Source of the DNA: Absidia repens
Taxonomy: Eukaryota > Mucoromycota > Mucoromycetes > Mucorales > Cunninghamellaceae
Length of the DNA stretch: 64,000 nt
NCBI GenBank assembly: GCA_002105175.1
Contig: MCGE01000002.1
Coordinates: 1,116,001 to 1,180,000, forward strand
Direction: 5' to 3'
A program made the translations under genes and the position numbers. This document shows, in pieces, positions 10,615 to 22,822 of the stretch. Within the stretch, counting starts at the first letter, position 1. Each line of letters starts with the position of its first letter. The notes under the pieces were generated by a model. The model was not told the DNA's origin and ran no database searches. It saw only the letters and a list, made by a program, of their open reading frames with translations.

Positions 10615-12303
10615 CTAAGATTGCTTGCATTCGGGAGCATTTTCGTTCTTGTTGGGAGCCTAATCAAACCAAGATATCAAATTAGATAAATCAACTATTC
10701 ATGCGTCGCACACTCTCTAGTCTTAGTCAACTTACAGCATCATCGTCATCGTCGTCATCATCATCGTCGTCTTCATCGTCATCTTCATCGTCTTCATCTT
10801 CATCACTGAAGTATTCACCATCGAATTCATCGTCTTCGTTGCCAAAACCGTCATATTCAAGAGCTTTTCCAGTGAAGTAGTCGACAGCATGAGGGATGAT
10901 CTTGTCCTTGAATTCTTCACCTAAAATAACAAATGTAATAATAAAGCAAAATAAAGTCAATATCATGTCATCTCGGTCATACCACCAGATTTTTCGTTTT
11001 TTTTTGTTTTTTTTTTTTGCGATTTCTTACCAGCTTCATAATCGGCTTCCAACTTGGCATCTAAACCTTCGGCTTCTTCTTCATCCAATTCTTCATCTTC
11101 ATCAGGGAATGCAGGAGGACTGAAGAAGTTGAAGAAAGAGTCAGCGGGTACAGTTCGCTTCACCACACGAGTCTTGTTGGTTCCCTTGTGGCGTTGCTTC
11201 CTTGATTCCACGGTGATGGTCAAATCCTTGCCTTCCTTCCAGTCGATAGAGCAGCCTTCGGCGTGATCATACACAAAGTCACCAGCGTAAGCGTGATCTT
11301 GGTAATAGTATGTCTTGGTCAAAGTAGTATTGGAAAAGAATTCGTTGTCTTCAAACACAAAGTCCAACTTGAATCCAGGTTGATCCAAATATGACATGCG
11401 AATATCTACCAAATGTTTGAGTACTTGTTCGTCGTTTTCAGTAATGGTTTCTGACAAATGGGGGTGGTTCTTCAACAAGGTGAGCCAGAATTCGGGGATA
11501 CCCTTGATATCAGCAGCACTTTCATCCTTGTCAGCAGACTTGTCGGCCTTCTTTGCTTCAGCGTCTTCTTCCATCTTGTCATCTTCTTCGTCTTCATCCA
11601 CCTTTTCACCAATGGCCACTTCTTCATCAGTAGGTTCATATTGACCAGTGATTACTTCAGTACGCTTGACATACAAAGGACGGTAGAGCTCCAAATACTT
11701 CTTTTCCAAAGCTAATACTTCTTCTTGGAATTGGATTTCCAGTTCAGAGTGTTTAGATTGCAAGTACTTGAGACCATTGATACGGCGTTGAACAGCAGGA
11801 GGAAGCGATTCAATGTAACCAGAGGGACGGCCAACCAAAGTATCCAACTTTCCTTGAAGCATACTAATTAAAGCAGGGTTGTTGGTGAAGGCACCACTGA
11901 GAGCTGAAGCATCAGTACCAGCCACGCCTACAAAAAAAAAACAAGAAAATATACATTCATTAGCTCCCATCCAATAACGTCTCGTTTGTTCTACTAACCA
12001 GGTGTAGTCACAGTTTCCATATCTTCAGAAATAGTGGTAACAGTAGGACGGTAATCAGAGGTAATGGGTGCAGGATTGCTGGGTGTGTTTTGAGGTGTAG
12101 GAGCTGAAAAGGATTCCAACTTTTTGTTCTTGATATCAACGCCTAAAGGAATAGATAGAAGAAAAAAGAAGGTTAGAAAGCTGGATTCGTCATCGTTTCT
12201 TTGTGTTCACTAGTTTCCTTCATGAAGTCTTCAAACCAGTTCCACTTCATTTTATAAATGCCGTAAAGAAGAAGAACTAAATATTACCTGCTGATTGATC
12301 CAT
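10615..12303 (-). CDS. NAP1: Nucleosome assembly protein NAP1 (histone chaperone)
   Basis: Five exons joined in frame: a 16-nt first exon (MDQSAG, ATG at 12303), a Thr/Pro-rich N-terminal exon, a long exon with the NAP domain (QRRINGLKYLQSKHSELEIQ, then IPEFWLTLLKNHP, then TVPADSFFNFFSPP), a fourth exon (EEFKDKIIPHAVDYFTGKAL) ending in a very acidic Asp/Glu tail, and a last short exon APNKNENAPECKQS. The PECKQ ending is characteristic of NAP1. The protein, about 420 residues, should bind H2A-H2B and act in nucleosome assembly and nuclear import of histones. An acidic insert (DEDEEDDKMEEDAEAKKADK) interrupts the N-terminal half of the NAP domain, as in other fungal NAP1 proteins. The identification is firm. 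Confidence 0.95.
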
Positions 12304-12646
12304 TTGTGTACTTGTAGTTAAAAAAGAAAGATTGGAGTTGAAAAGAAAAAAGAATTAGAAAAGAAACAACAACAACAAAAAAAAAAAAAAAAAGGAAGGG
12401 CGGGGCGTGAAAAACTTTTTTCACCAAATCACAATTTTCCATTTTCGGATTTACCGCGCTGTAACGAGTAGACTTCTCTTTGTTGTCGCCCCATTCTTAT
12501 TCTTAATAAGGGAGGGGAGAGAGAGAGAATATTTTTGATAGGACAGACTATTTCTTCATGAGTAGTGTCTTGATTTTATAGAAGTTTATTTGACAACAAC
12601 ATTCAGCAAGAATAATCAAGTTTATAGCTACTCACATAGATAGCCT

Positions 12647-12679
<33 letters not shown>

Positions 12680-13206
12680 GGCCTATAGCAGCAAACGTTG
12701 GATGTAGAATGTGGCCATGATATCTATTTCCTTCAGAATGTCTTTCTTTGGAAAGAAAATGAAATCGACATTTTGTATTAAACATGACAACTAGCATTCC
12801 CACATTACAGTATAGACTCAAAAATAATTACTTTATCATCGACGAGCATGTATCATGAATAACAAAAGCAAAATAAAACTTGAAAAGTTTATGAATATAG
12901 TATGATTGATTTTTTTTTTAAAAAAAAGCGTTAAAAACGTATAACAAAAAAGGATAGAAAAAAAGGCACTTCATTTGCGATAATTTGATTGGCTGATTTC
13001 AATTGCTGTTGGCTTGAAACGGCGCACAGACCCGTTCAACCAAATACACCACAACAAAAGACCAAACCCATTTTTCTCCCTCTCACTACAGACGATGGCC
13101 GTATTTCATCAATAATAAAAATATTTAAGTTTATTGATTGTAGAAAAGTATAAATAATACATACGGTAAGACTAAGAGTTGATCCCACAATGTATAATAA
13201 TCTAAA
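12304..13206. other. NAP1 promoter region and lyase 3' flank
   Basis: No coding sequence recognised. It contains A-rich stretches at 12370-12395, a GA run near 12517 and a T run at about 12652-12679. The CCAAT-type sequence GATTGGCTGATTTC lies near 12985. Confidence 0.5.
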
Positions 13207-15020
13207 CTAAAAATGATTGTAAAAAAGGATAATGGAGACTGAAGTCAAAAAGATGCAAATATAAGTAAAAGAGAGAAACATAAAACTAGGGGTAGATGAA
13301 GAAGTAAAGTAACCAAATTGGACGCGAGCATCGGCTGAATGATCGCCAAGATGAGACCAAGGAAGGATGAGCCGAGAAATATTGTAGCGCGGGGCGTATT
13401 GGTCGGCAATCACAGAACGGGCATTGAGATATTCAGGATGATGGTAGACCACATATGCTTCATCCAGGAGAGAAACCAGATATTTTGACCCACTAAATCC
13501 GCCAGTATTATTGAAATGCCATTTGGATTCGTCAATCGCAGAAGGCAAGAGATAGTCCAGAGCCAATCGTACGCTTTTCTGTTCCGGTGATGTATAGGCG
13601 AACAGGTCCACACCAACACGTTTAGCCATGTGACATAATTGAAAGAGACCGCGAAGGTTGTATATGCTATAAAACCAACTGAATGGACGTGCTGTTTCAG
13701 AGTATTGTTCACCATCTTTGCGGAGTTGACTGGCGATGCGAATTTCGGCTGCCCTTGAGCTGGCTTTTTGAGCTAGGTCAGTTTGGTTGAGGAATATGTT
13801 TAACGCGATCTTTTGCACATCATAATATGTCCCTATAATGGCATAATAATAAACTGCAGATGAGTATCATGGATCTATCATAAATTTGTTATGTTTTCAA
13901 TGTCTAACCGTGATTGTTCAAAGCATTGCTCTCTTCAATTCCATTGGGGCTCGTCGTAAGCCAATCCAAGTAAAGTGTAAACCAGTGTCGTAGATCGGCA
14001 TTAAGTCCAGCTTTCCAGGAGGCACTTTTCTGCAGGATGGCAATGCTATCAAGCACATCGGGAAGAGGACTAAAATCAATGATACCCTTTCCTCGACCTC
14101 TAGGATTGCCCCGAACCAATGAAGCATAATGGAGGTGAGGATTCATTCTTGTTGCAGGTTCAATAAACCATTGTTGGATACGCTGTACTGCTTTTTTTGC
14201 ATATGTTTCCTCATCAAAAAAGTAGTAAGCCAAGGAGAGGTATTGCAGCTGTTTGGCCTAGGAATGTTAAAAAAAAGAGACGAGGAAAAAAGAAATCGAA
14301 AAGTTGAACAGTCTTTGTTTTAATGTCCGCTATCAAAAAAAAGAATGAATCAAGGGCGATGTCAATGCTTACCATTTGACGGAATGCTTTGTAATCAGGT
14401 GCTGTATGAATTTCCGGATTGACTTGACCATCTATACGCACATAAGGCAAACCGTTTGGAGAGGTATGATCTGGCCAAAAGTATCGAGCAAGTGACACAT
14501 AGTTATGGGTATCCACACCCGACTTGAACGCATTGACTACCGAAAGGATTTCCTTATCCATAACAAACCGATTGGCGGATTTTTTCAAGTACCAAAGCGC
14601 ATGTTGCATGCCTCGATCAAAATCATGTATATGTTCTTTGTTTTCAGCAAGAACATCAGGGTCAAGTAACGTGAATAAAAAAGGCGAGTCAGAAGTTCCA
14701 GGCGGCGAAGGTCCGGCCACAGGTAAGATTGTGGTGATATTGTTGGTAGGAGGAGGAGAAGGAGAGCCAGGTTTGCCGTCACCATTAACATTTTCATTGT
14801 GAGGCTGTCGCATTTGTCCTGTTGCATCGGTCTCATTGCCATTCTCGACGTCAAAATCATGTTCCACAGTGTCCACATCAACGTTCACATCGTCTACTTC
14901 ACCATCGTCTTCAAGATCATTGCTCTCCATATCGGTAGGAGCCATTTGGCTACGTACCACCACAAAGCACAAGATCAATAAAAGTAGAAAATAAGCATAA
15001 ATTCGATTGGCTCCCACCAT
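13207..15020 (-). CDS. Secreted/anchored alginate-lyase-family polysaccharide lyase (PF05426 type)
   Basis: Three exons, 14373-15020, 13909-14257 and 13207-13832, give 540 residues. The N terminus is a signal peptide (YAYFLLLLILCFVVVRSQ), followed by an acidic and Pro-rich spacer. The catalytic-type domain runs from about residue 110 to 495 (ALWYLKKSANRFV ... YFWPDHTSPNGLPYVRIDGQ). Its signature NNHGTYYDVQ (about residues 330-339) is formed exactly across the exon 2/3 junction, and RPFSWFYSIYNLRGL (about 381-395) supplies the conserved Arg/Tyr region. In this fold His and Tyr act in beta-elimination of uronic-acid polymers. The C terminus is Ser-rich followed by about 20 hydrophobic residues, suggesting a GPI signal or membrane anchor. 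Alginate is not a fungal polymer, so glucuronan-type wall polysaccharide is the likelier substrate (inference). Confidence 0.85.
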
Positions 15021-15308
15021 TGGTTTGTATAATAAAAAAATGAAGTAAATAAGATGACAAAAAGAGTAAATAACAAAGAAAAAAAAAAAAAAACAGGTGA
15101 ATAAATTTGGACGACACAGTCAAAATATGATATGAGTCAAGTGTTTAAAACATGGAATATACAATTTTATTGTCTTTGATAAAAAAAAAAAAAAAAAAAT
15201 ATCTATCCGAAGAATAATCAACTAATTATGTCTTGGTTTTGTTTTTCACCGATGAGAATAGTCCAATGTCTTCATGCAAAACCCATATGCAAATTTGCCA
15301 AATACTAT

Positions 15309-18300
15309 TCAAAAATATATTAGTATCCGTCTTATGCAAGATTTTTCTTCTCTGCCCCTCCCTCCACAGAGTACGACCCACGTGTTCCCTTTTTCTATGT
15401 CAATTACCGTCACAATAGCTTGATCATCACCAAAGACATGAAAGGTCTGTTCCAAAAAGGTTTGACCTCGGCGTTCAGAGGAGTAAGATCGGGTATCTGA
15501 TTGACTTGACATACTGACGCCACCGTCCGGTAGTCGCGTTTTTGGTCTTCCATTCTGCCGTTGTTGCTGTCGTTTCTTTTGTTGAGAAGGATGGTATTGT
15601 TTCCGTTGGGTGGAGCGTTGTTGTCTATCATGTACGGACTCACCATCATCACCATCATCCTCGTAATCGCTGATATTTGTATCGAGAGTATTGTCAATGT
15701 GCCGCCAAAGATCCATGTCGCTTTCATTGCCGTCACCGTAAGAAAACGTGGATACAAAAGATGAGCTTGTGTTGCTACTACTATTTCTTCGTGATGCTGA
15801 TGACATAGAATAAACGGAACTTTCGCTAAACGTTTCGCTTGTTCGTCGAGAGTCAGTTGCTGGCATGGCTATCGTCGACGTCGTTTCATATTCTTCTAAT
15901 GGTGGGGGTACTGCTGCTACTGTTGTTGTTGTTGCTGTTACTGTTGTTGTTACTCTCGGCTTGTCTGCTGATGCTGCTGTCGAAGATGGCTCTCCGCTTA
16001 CTGATTTCGGTGATGGCGGATTCCAATTTAATTGTGTCACTAAGAGTGGAGGCTGATTTTGGATGTTATCTAATGTTACTGTGGCATCGTTGTCTTCAGA
16101 ATAATGGTCACTCAAAGTTTCATCTTGTTGGGGCCGTATTGATGACGATGACGATGATGATGGTATAGGCTCCTTTTTGGGAGAGGCGTGATGTGGTTGT
16201 TGAGAAGAGCTTTGCTGGATTTGATGCTGACGATGACGATGATTACGGTGTGTTGTTGCTTCAAATTGAGATAAAATATGTGATGGTATAGAATGAGGAG
16301 TAATCGTCGTGGGGACTAACAGTCCTTCGCCGTTTCCGTCAGATGCAGATATATGTTGATGTAATAATGATGATGCAGATAAAGGCGATGAGGAGATAGA
16401 AGAAGAGGAAGAAGCGATCGGAGATGAAGTTGCCGAGACGAAGGAGATAGACGCTGCGGAGGGAGTTGTTGAGGTTGACTTTGGTGAAGTATTAGTGATA
16501 CTGATAGAGTTGTTGGCATTACCCACATTTCCAAAATAATCGTCAGGTACCCCATCCTCAATCCTTTTCAAATAATTCACAATCCGGCGCACACTCCATT
16601 TCTTGCCAAGGGGTCGACGATCTTCTTCCAAAGGGGATCCATTATACGACGATACTGAGCTGTGTGTACCACTTTTCCCATTATGCCGCATATCAAGTGA
16701 TGTTGCTGATGTTGAATAAGTGTATCCATCATATGAATCGTCATCGCCGTCGTCTTTATACTTGTGATAATAAACATAGGCAAGAAGAGACATGTCCATA
16801 AACATTGCGTGCAAGTAGCCAATGTATGATTCATCAGTCTAATAACAATATTAGTGAGTGAGTGTGTGTGTTCATATAATATATACTGTTGGATGACGTT
16901 GTCCTTACCGTATAAAATGGTATTTTTGCCAGTAATCGATAGATCCATTGCCCATCAAGGTAGAGAGGACTTGTAATAAGACGGCCATTTCCGTTTAAAT
17001 GATCCACTTCAAGGCAGGTGATGTCCAACCTGTATAAACTTGGGTCAACACTAGTATCTGCTGTTCCAACCAACTTCATTGACGAAAGTAACTCCTCATT
17101 CAATTTCCCACCACTAAACCACGGAACGATTTGATGTTGTTGCTTAGATAAACCAGGTACAAAAATAGAGAGTGCATAGACAATTTCCTGTATTCGACTA
17201 TATTCAACCAACAACAATTAGTCAGATTAAACTAACGTTTTCACTACGTTTGTTTTCCAGTGTTACCTTTTCCCGTCAGGATTGCCCATAACAACAACAG
17301 AACGCCCCGTCAGCAAAGAATATATTACATGGTGAATATATTGGCTGTGTTTTCGAAGTATATAAATAAGGTTGCCGTAATTCTGCTTCTGTTTGGATTC
17401 CCATAGTTGAGTGGTGGGCCGTAGGGGGGAGTAGTACCTTGATTCTTCACTGGCTTCAGGAGCTTCATCTTCCGTATCGTCGTTGTCGTCATCATCTTCT
17501 GACCTTCGTTTCGACGTTGATGTAGGTGAAGGTTGATTATTTGCGATGGCAGGATCGACACTCTATAAAATTTAAAAGGTGAATCATTGCCCTTCATCCA
17601 ATTTCAATTTCCGTCTGTGTATGCATTTACCATCTTGGAACCTTGATTACTAACATCAGAGAGAGAGGTTGTTTCATGCCTAACGTAAATATAAAATATA
17701 AATACATAAAATGATAAATCGCACTGATTTCTATTGGTATTTTACCGTAAATGAGTGTCTTCCAAATTGAGCATAAATACACGACCAAACGTCATAGCAT
17801 GCGATAGCGGTTCTATATTATTTAAAACCAACGTTAGTTTTTGATACCCCATTTGAGTTGGTGAAGTTCATTTTACTTACCTATGAATTGAGTATCCTCC
17901 TCTTCCAATTCTAAAGCAACACTACTCCTTCCTAGTTCAGCTGTGAGTTCAGTGATATACTTGATGGCTTCGGTATACATATCATGGTTGGTGATCTTGT
18001 CAAATAACCGTCGTTTGATAGCCTTGTGAGTCTTACGCCGTTGAGGTTCGATGATAGACACCAAAGGTATAACAGAAGTACCAGGTAAAGAGCGAGGGTG
18101 AGGACCATTATTGCTGGAATGACGATGTCGCAGTATTTGATCACGATCTGGTTTATGGCAGAGCTGAGATAGGGTCCGTAATTTTCGATCAAAATGAGCC
18201 ACGGGATACAGAGTGTCAACATATTTAGGCTAGATACAATAATATAAATGGTTAGCACATAAACTCTTCCCACGAATAATAATACGTCTGTGTCATACCT

Positions 18301-20275
18301 GGTAATCTTTTGCTGGTTCGAAGGCATCTGGAGAATCTACCACCTGATTCTTGTCGACATAAGTCGGTGATATGGGTGAGTCGTCTTCCAAATCTGTTGA
18401 TAAATCTTCACTATTGTCGCCATCATGCGGTGTACGTATCCACTGAGTTGCGTATGTATCCATGGCATCCAACATCAGTCTTGTCACAGTTTGCGCTTGA
18501 TGAAGAGCTTCCATTGATAAACATTCTTTATGACCTACGGGCGCAGATGCTAGTTGTTGCTTTGTTAAAGACTCGGTTGTTGTAACTGGTTCCTTGGGTT
18601 GTGTCACAGCGGGTGTGGTGATGATTTTTGGTGCCTTTTCTTGGATGTTTGACTTTAATGGTGTAACGGAGGGTGATGATGATGGATTCTTCTGTTCATT
18701 AATGTCATCATATTTCGCTGATTTGTTGTCGGTGGGTGATGTTGCATCAATGGTTGTTGTTTTGTCAAGTTGCGTTGAAGCTCGATGCGTGGAACCTGAA
18801 GTAGTAGTAGTAGTAGTGGTGGTGGTGGTGGTAGTGGTAGCTGGTGAATTTTTGATTTCGGATAGGGCAGGTGATTGTATAAGCATCTTTTGGCTTTCGA
18901 AGGTAACAGAAGAATTTTTGGGGATTAAATGGTCAGGGATAGATGACGACTGTGTTGATTTTGTTGTAGTTTCCGAGGTGGTAGTTGGTGAATAGGTTGA
19001 TGGATTGCTTTCAGCGCTGAGAACTCGTTCAGTGTACTCCAAATCCAGTAGCCGACATTTCAAATCCAACATAAAGTTTGTATAGTTGCCTTTTTTCATC
19101 AATCGAGATACCTGAGCACAAACAAATATGTAATATATAATCGTTAGTAACAGTAAAGCAATGTGTATTGGACGTGGACGCCCGACTCATTTCACATGAT
19201 CCATTCTCTTTTTGGTTTTGGACGTACCTCATTGAATCGATTCATGAATTCTTCAAACCTTGACACAATTTTTTCAGTATCCCTGCTGATGTAAGAGAGC
19301 GCCACAGGATGCACGTAACCTCGAGCATTGATATCAAATAGTGTCAAATGGTGAGTCTATAAAACAAAACAATAGCAACAACGGTCCGGTCAGTAGTAGT
19401 TAATTTGTATTCCTTTTCATTTTTACTTACAAAGGAATACAATTTGAGGTCAGAATCAGTAAAATAAACTTGAGTGTCATCAGGTATGGAGAATGTACTT
19501 TGGGTGTTATTATTGCCAGTATCCACTTGTTGGTCCACTGCTTGCATTTTCGATTGGTCCAATAACGATGACGGTGTAGCAGGAGTGTGATTTATCAAAC
19601 TATGATTAGTTGTATCCAAATTGGTTGGGCTATAACAAATAAAACAAACATAATAATGGATGATTAGAAATCACGAGACAAAATAGTGATATCAATCACT
19701 TTACCGCAATGCAGTGCCGAGATACCCTTCACCCTGCTCAGTTCCCTTCACTTACTTACTCGTAACAATCCGCACTCCTATCAGTCGACACCACCCGTAA
19801 GGCAAAAGCATTAAAGTCAAAACGATCCAAACCAAGAGCATGAAGGTCAGCCGCCAATTGTCCATGTTGTTCAGATGAAGAGCCGTTGGTTGGAGGAGGG
19901 GTTGTATAGTCCTTGAGATCGATATAGGTTGATTCACTGACCACAGCCAAAGGGACAGGTCCTTCTAGTTCTGAGAATTCACTGATTAGTACGAAATCTC
20001 GATAGCCTTGTTGAGACCCAGGAAAGACTTCGTCACTCCACCAACATTTGCCAAAGAAGGTATCCGCCTTGACAGGCAATCTAATGAATAGACGGATACG
20101 ATATTTTGTAAACGACAGACAAATAAAAGCAGTTAGATAAAAAGAAATATTTGAAATAATTGTCAATCATATGGCTAATAATATAACTGTAGTTGACATG
20201 TGTACCCAAAATATATATAGAAAGGAAAACTTACGAAAAGGTGGTACGGGGTCGAACATCCTTATCCCCAGCCAT
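15309..20275 (-). CDS. SMCR8-like DENN-domain protein (FLCN/SMCR8 type)
   Basis: About eleven exons, roughly 1,350 residues. Exon 1 (20235-20275) encodes MAGDKDVRPRTTFS; exon 2 (19760-20080) gives RDFVLISEFSELEGPVPLAV and FDFNAFALRVVSTD; exon 3 (19431-19629) DDTQVYFTDSDLKLYSF; exon 4 THHLTLFDINARGYVHPVAL; exon 5 KGNYTNFMLDLKCRLLDLEY then a long Ser/Thr-rich insert. Later exons add a DENN core (YSLLTGRSVVVMGNPDGK, IVYALSIFVPG, WFSGGKLNEELLSSMKLVG) and the 15309-16838 exon starts TDESYIGYLHAMFMDMSLLA and ends in a mostly disordered tail. Order and motifs match animal SMCR8. The ARG of NARGYVHP (about residue 199) aligns with the motif carrying the arginine finger in FLCN/SMCR8. In animals SMCR8 works with C9orf72 and WDR41 in autophagy and as a small-GTPase GAP. 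Exon ends in the middle are approximate and the last intron usage is uncertain. Confidence 0.82.
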
Positions 20276-20408
20276 ACTAATTCAAAAGCAATTTTGAAAT
20301 AGACAAAGAAGGAGGAAGGACTGATATACAAAAAAACGGATGAAGAAACGAAAGAAGGGTTTTGATTGAAAAAATAAGGCAACTAGACAATGTGGGGTTT
20401 TTGTCAAG

Positions 20409-20439
<31 letters not shown>
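20409..20439 (-). repeat. Poly(A) homopolymer, 31 nt
   Basis: An uninterrupted A run on the plus strand between the SMCR8-like gene and YOP1. Read on the minus strand it is a T tract about 150 bp upstream of the SMCR8-like start codon. Confidence 0.85.
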
Positions 20440-20440
<1 letters not shown>

Positions 20441-20695
20441 CGGAAGGAAAGATGTACAAACCTGAACCAACGTTTTATCCTATAAAAAAATTGAGGTGAC
20501 ACACCACTACTAGCGTACGGCTTACCATCAAGATTGAGCCTCGACTTCCCCACACACTCCACTACCATAAAGATAAATGTGCCGTACAAATAGTACCATT
20601 GATATCCACATAAAGTAAAGAATAAAATATACATTTACAAAAGGGTTTTTATTGACTTTGATACTACAATACAGCTAAACTACATATAGAGAGTA

Positions 20696-21344
20696 CTAGT
20701 CCTTCTTGTCGCTAAGAAGGTCGTTTGTAAAATCTTGCACCTTATCCCGAATATCATGAGCTTGCTGGTCAATATTTCCTTGGAATCGTAATAATTGAGG
20801 GCGCAAGACGCGAGTATACAAGACTTGAGCACCGCGGAATCGAGGCAGAGTAAGGTAAAGTACAAACAATGTCTTGAAGAGGTAGTAAAATGGGAACCAG
20901 AATAAAAGAATATCGGAGAAGTATTCAATCAATTGTACAAATCCAATCACAGTCCAATAAGTCAACCATTGCTTATCGTCTTCAGTAGAAGGTGTTTCTA
21001 TGGCTTTGAATGATGCGTAGGCTAAAAATAAAAATGATAATTGCGTATGTTTAAATACGCGTTGTTTCACTCTACCAACATATAAAAACCCGATTTTTAA
21101 AATACTTACCAGGATAAAGCCAAGAGAGAGCGTTTGTTAACAGTTGTCCAGCAAGATTGAAGAAGATCATAATAGTGAAGACACCAGCCACACCAGCCGC
21201 GACATAGCTTTTACGCACACCAGTTAAGCGTTCCACGTCATTGGCATACTTGTATTGAGAAAGTTCAACATCCACCTTGTTGAAGATTTCTTTGGCTTTG
21301 GCTTGGACACCTTCGGCACTGTATTGTGAATTAGCAGTTGACAT
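20696..21344 (-). CDS. YOP1: YOP1/REEP-family ER-shaping protein
   Basis: Two exons (21110-21344 and 20696-21021) with phase 1 junction give 186 residues starting MSTANSQYSAEGVQ. The TB2/DP1/HVA22 domain is evident: a first hairpin (SYVAAGVAGVFTIMIFFNLAGQ), the LYPAYASFKAIE junction, the KQWLTYWTVIGFVQLIEYF motif, and a second hairpin (ILLFWFPFYYLFKTLFVLYL) followed by TLPRFRGAQVLYTRVLRP and an amphipathic C-terminal helix. These proteins insert wedge-like hairpins in tubular ER and partner with reticulons. The length matches yeast Yop1. Confidence 0.95.
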
Positions 21345-21768
21345 TACCTAAAAAATAAAAAGGAGAAGAAAAGAACAAACGGTAGTGAGAGAAGGAGAGG
21401 AGACTTTTTATTTTATTATTTCCATTTTTAATTACCGCGAGAGAGCAAGTGAGGAGTCAAAAATAACTGCTGGGCACTGTAACACAAAGCAGAATGTCAA
21501 CCAACTGCACACACGTGATATCGACTAAGGAAGAATAGATACCAAAATGTGCTTGCTAAGTGGTGGCGCTCATCCAACTACATTCATCCCGATTCTAGTT
21601 GTTTAGTACCTGAAGAAAAACATGAAAGAAAAAAGTCAAGAGTAACATTAAAAAATTAAGTCATTTTTATTTTCGAGTTGCAAAAAAAAAATTCTACATG
21701 TAAAGACTATACCACTACATTCTAAACAAAACAAAAAAGAAGAAAACACAAACTAACACAGTTCTATA

Positions 21769-22616
21769 CTAATAAATTTCATCAAAAGGTCGAGTATCAG
21801 CAAAACAACTTTCATACACACTTGATACCGCCCGTTCCGCTTCAGCCTTGTCTTTGCAGTGAGGGTTTTGAGCTACAGAAAGAATAGCTCTTCGCTTGAC
21901 ACAAGCTTGATGTTGTTTAGTAAAGGTATAAAATCCTCGCTGTATTTCACTTGACCATCTGCAATCTCCACTAAGACTAGCCGCGCGAATCTATGATAAC
22001 GAAAAGTGAAAATGAGTAGCTTTTCTGATAGTTAACAATAAAGGTACTTACTTCGCTGCACGCATGATGTCTTAAATTGGTCCAATCCACCTTGAATTTG
22101 TGATGATCATACATGTGCACCATTTCATGAACCATCGTATGCTCTTGTCTTGTCTTTGTCCCTAATCGGTTTTGACACAATAGAATACCATCATCAGGTG
22201 AGAATCCTCCAGACCTTGTTTCATCACAGGGCATACAATGGAAGTCTTCCTTTGTCACATCGCGTCCGATCTTTTTCATTTCATCCATCATAAACCGAAC
22301 TGGGGGATCTATCCAAACACACACACACACACACACACATACAATAAAAGGTGATTCATGATCAAAGGTTTGCATCATTACTATTTTTAAATGGGAAAGA
22401 TCAACACTTACTATTCTTTATCAGATTGGTCTTCCACCGTTCACATTGTTGACATTGATAATCTTCAAGTTCTATATCGAGTTTATTACGGAAGGCCTTT
22501 CGTTCAGTTTCATCCATCCCAAGACCTGTCAAGTACTGTAATGACTTCCGCCAGCGTTCGAATTTTTTCATGTCCTTTTGTGAAGTATCTTCGGCAGTAT
22601 TTGTTGTGTCAGTCAT
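21769..22616 (-). CDS. ATP23: ATP23-type mitochondrial inner membrane metalloprotease
   Basis: Three exons starting [20 protein letters not shown] (ATG at 22616) and ending TRPFDEIY. The zinc-binding HExxH motif is HEMVHMYDH, preceded by [16 protein letters not shown]; Cys pairs CQQCERW and CMPCDE and the C-terminal block [11 protein letters not shown] ... [10 protein letters not shown] complete the ATP23 pattern. In yeast ATP23 matures the Atp6 precursor and helps assemble the F0 sector in the intermembrane space. The first intron contains a CA repeat (about 22316-22340). The gene is divergent from the J-protein gene with 206 bp between start codons, so a shared promoter is likely. Confidence 0.93.
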
Positions 22617-22822
22617 TGTTGTTGAATATATGGGTTATGTGATGAAGATCTGGTTGCTGTGGAATGAGGGAGTAATATATTGGTCCAAACCAAAGAAAAG
22701 TGAATGTTTTTTTTTCCACTGTTGACCCCACGGATATAATGATTTCAAACACCGTCGTAATTTTTTTTTTTTAGTTTTTTTAATTTCTTCTTTTCAATTC
22801 ATACAAAATAATATAAAATTCT
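22617..22822. promoter_or_regulatory. Divergent promoter between ATP23 and the J-protein gene
   Basis: The start codons of two mitochondrial-type genes on opposite strands are 206 bp apart. The interval has T-rich stretches near 22707-22716 and 22760-22798 just before the plus-strand start, typical of fungal core promoters. Confidence 0.5.

Noticed and set aside
19690..19760. A separate small exon reading GEGYLGTALR in the SMCR8-like gene
   Set aside because: It would require a 26-nt intron with incompatible phase. A single intron from 19759 down to about 19630 joins the flanking exons in frame.
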